A stretch of 64,000 bases of DNA from BCD1 sp942492125 (lineage in GTDB: Bacteria > Bacteroidota > Bacteroidia > Chitinophagales > Saprospiraceae). Each line of letters starts with the position of its first letter. Positions within the stretch are counted from its first letter, which is position 1. The stretch lies in contig CALODM010000013.1 of the NCBI GenBank assembly GCA_942492125.1, positions 310,001 to 374,000 of the forward strand. The letters run 5' to 3'. The notes below the pieces were generated by a model. The model made no database searches. It was not told where the DNA came from and worked only from the letters and a program-made list of their open reading frames with translations. The translations under genes and the position numbers were made by a program. Below, piece by piece: positions 63,804 through 64,000 of the stretch.

Positions 63804-64000
63804 TTATTGGAAGAACCCCAAACGCCACGGTTTTAAAGCATAAGGAATTAGGGTAAAATCCTGTTTGACCCGATGTTCCTTTCTGAAAAATAATATGCCA
63901 AAATGGAAAAGATCAATGGAAATACTTACTTCGTCCCTGGATTTGAGGGAGTTCCACGCTTTTTCCATTGATTCAGACCAATGAATGTCAGCGAGGACAA
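63804..64000 (-). CDS. 3' end of an unidentified gene, cut by the window edge
   Basis: The open frame runs from the TAA at 63804 to the window edge, 65 codons, ending LKPWRLGFFQ. It reads like a real coding end, with DLFHFGILFFRKEHRVKQDF in the middle, but I do not recognise the family. The gene would continue beyond 64000. The 226 bases between it and ppk1 contain nothing I can assign. Confidence 0.5.
   Translation of the reverse strand, partial: VLADIHWSESMEKAWNSLKSRDEVSISIDLFHFGILFFRKEHRVKQDFTLIPYALKPWRLGFFQ

Noticed and set aside
63595..63828. A 77-codon minus-strand frame upstream of ppk1
   Set aside because: The translation is low-quality and overlaps the end of the better-supported gene at 63804-64000.
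1..64000. tRNA, rRNA, CRISPR, insertion sequence, prophage or restriction genes
   Set aside because: Scanning gaps and frames by eye showed none of the conserved motifs (tRNA T-loop consensus, regularly spaced repeats, transposase or integrase motifs).

Overview
The window is a chromosomal stretch of a Bacteroidota bacterium, most likely of the Saprospiria. The evidence is five secreted proteins ending in type IX secretion (T9SS) sorting domains, a SusC/SusD pair, TonB receptors with carboxypeptidase-like N-terminal domains, Bacteroidota-type TAnnTTTG -7 boxes in front of several genes, and almost no Shine-Dalgarno sequences. Assignment below phylum level is inference. I saw no rRNA, tRNA, CRISPR array, insertion sequence or prophage.

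Layout. 0-4.1 kb: a helical-repeat protein, a small membrane protein, an SbtA-type bicarbonate permease, and intergenic palindromic repeats. 4.1-9.2 kb: an OmpA-like lipoprotein, a TonB receptor, a CIA30 protein and a two-domain fasciclin lipoprotein. 9.4-21.1 kb: a DPP-IV-type peptidase, a POT peptide transporter, a very large CotH/lamin-tail/beta-helix secreted protein and two smaller T9SS cargo proteins. 21.2-25.6 kb: a seven-gene arsenic operon (arsR, small thioredoxin, acr3, arsC, arsF, ArsP-like permease, arsG) with two matching operator-like dyads. 25.7-28.8 kb: an orphan C-terminal domain of a contractile-injection-system tape-measure protein, then an M1 aminopeptidase gene shattered by frameshifts. 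29-44.6 kb: mostly housekeeping (purL, an EEP nuclease, an ArsC/Spx-like protein, kdsB, an AraC regulator, an S41 peptidase, glmM, a DUF975 protein, two class V PLP enzymes), ending in an orphan four-helix-bundle sensor followed by a truncated 5-formyl-THF cyclo-ligase. 44.7-52.2 kb: a minus-strand susC-susD-PNGase F-like operon, read here as a probable glycoprotein or N-glycan utilisation locus. 52.4-64 kb: a palindromic repeat cluster, oligopeptidase B, a MATE pump, a methyltransferase, aroK, a DUF1573 lipoprotein, yajC, a YbbR protein, paaK, a small beta-barrel protein, ppk1 and one gene cut by the window edge.

How the genes work together. The secreted peptidases, the peptide transporter, the TonB/Sus receptors and the PNGase F-like enzyme fit a life of degrading extracellular protein and glycoprotein. 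The arsenic operon appears to combine inorganic arsenic handling (ArsC, Acr3) with an organoarsenical branch (ArsF, ArsG, ArsP-like permease).

Quality warning. Four long genes (OmpA, POT, CotH, YbbR) each carry one single-base frameshift. Three of these are a missing base in a homopolymer and the fourth may be an extra T. The M1 gene carries about ten shifts within 1.7 kb. The reading frames are otherwise intact and conserved, so sequencing or assembly error is at least as likely as gene decay.
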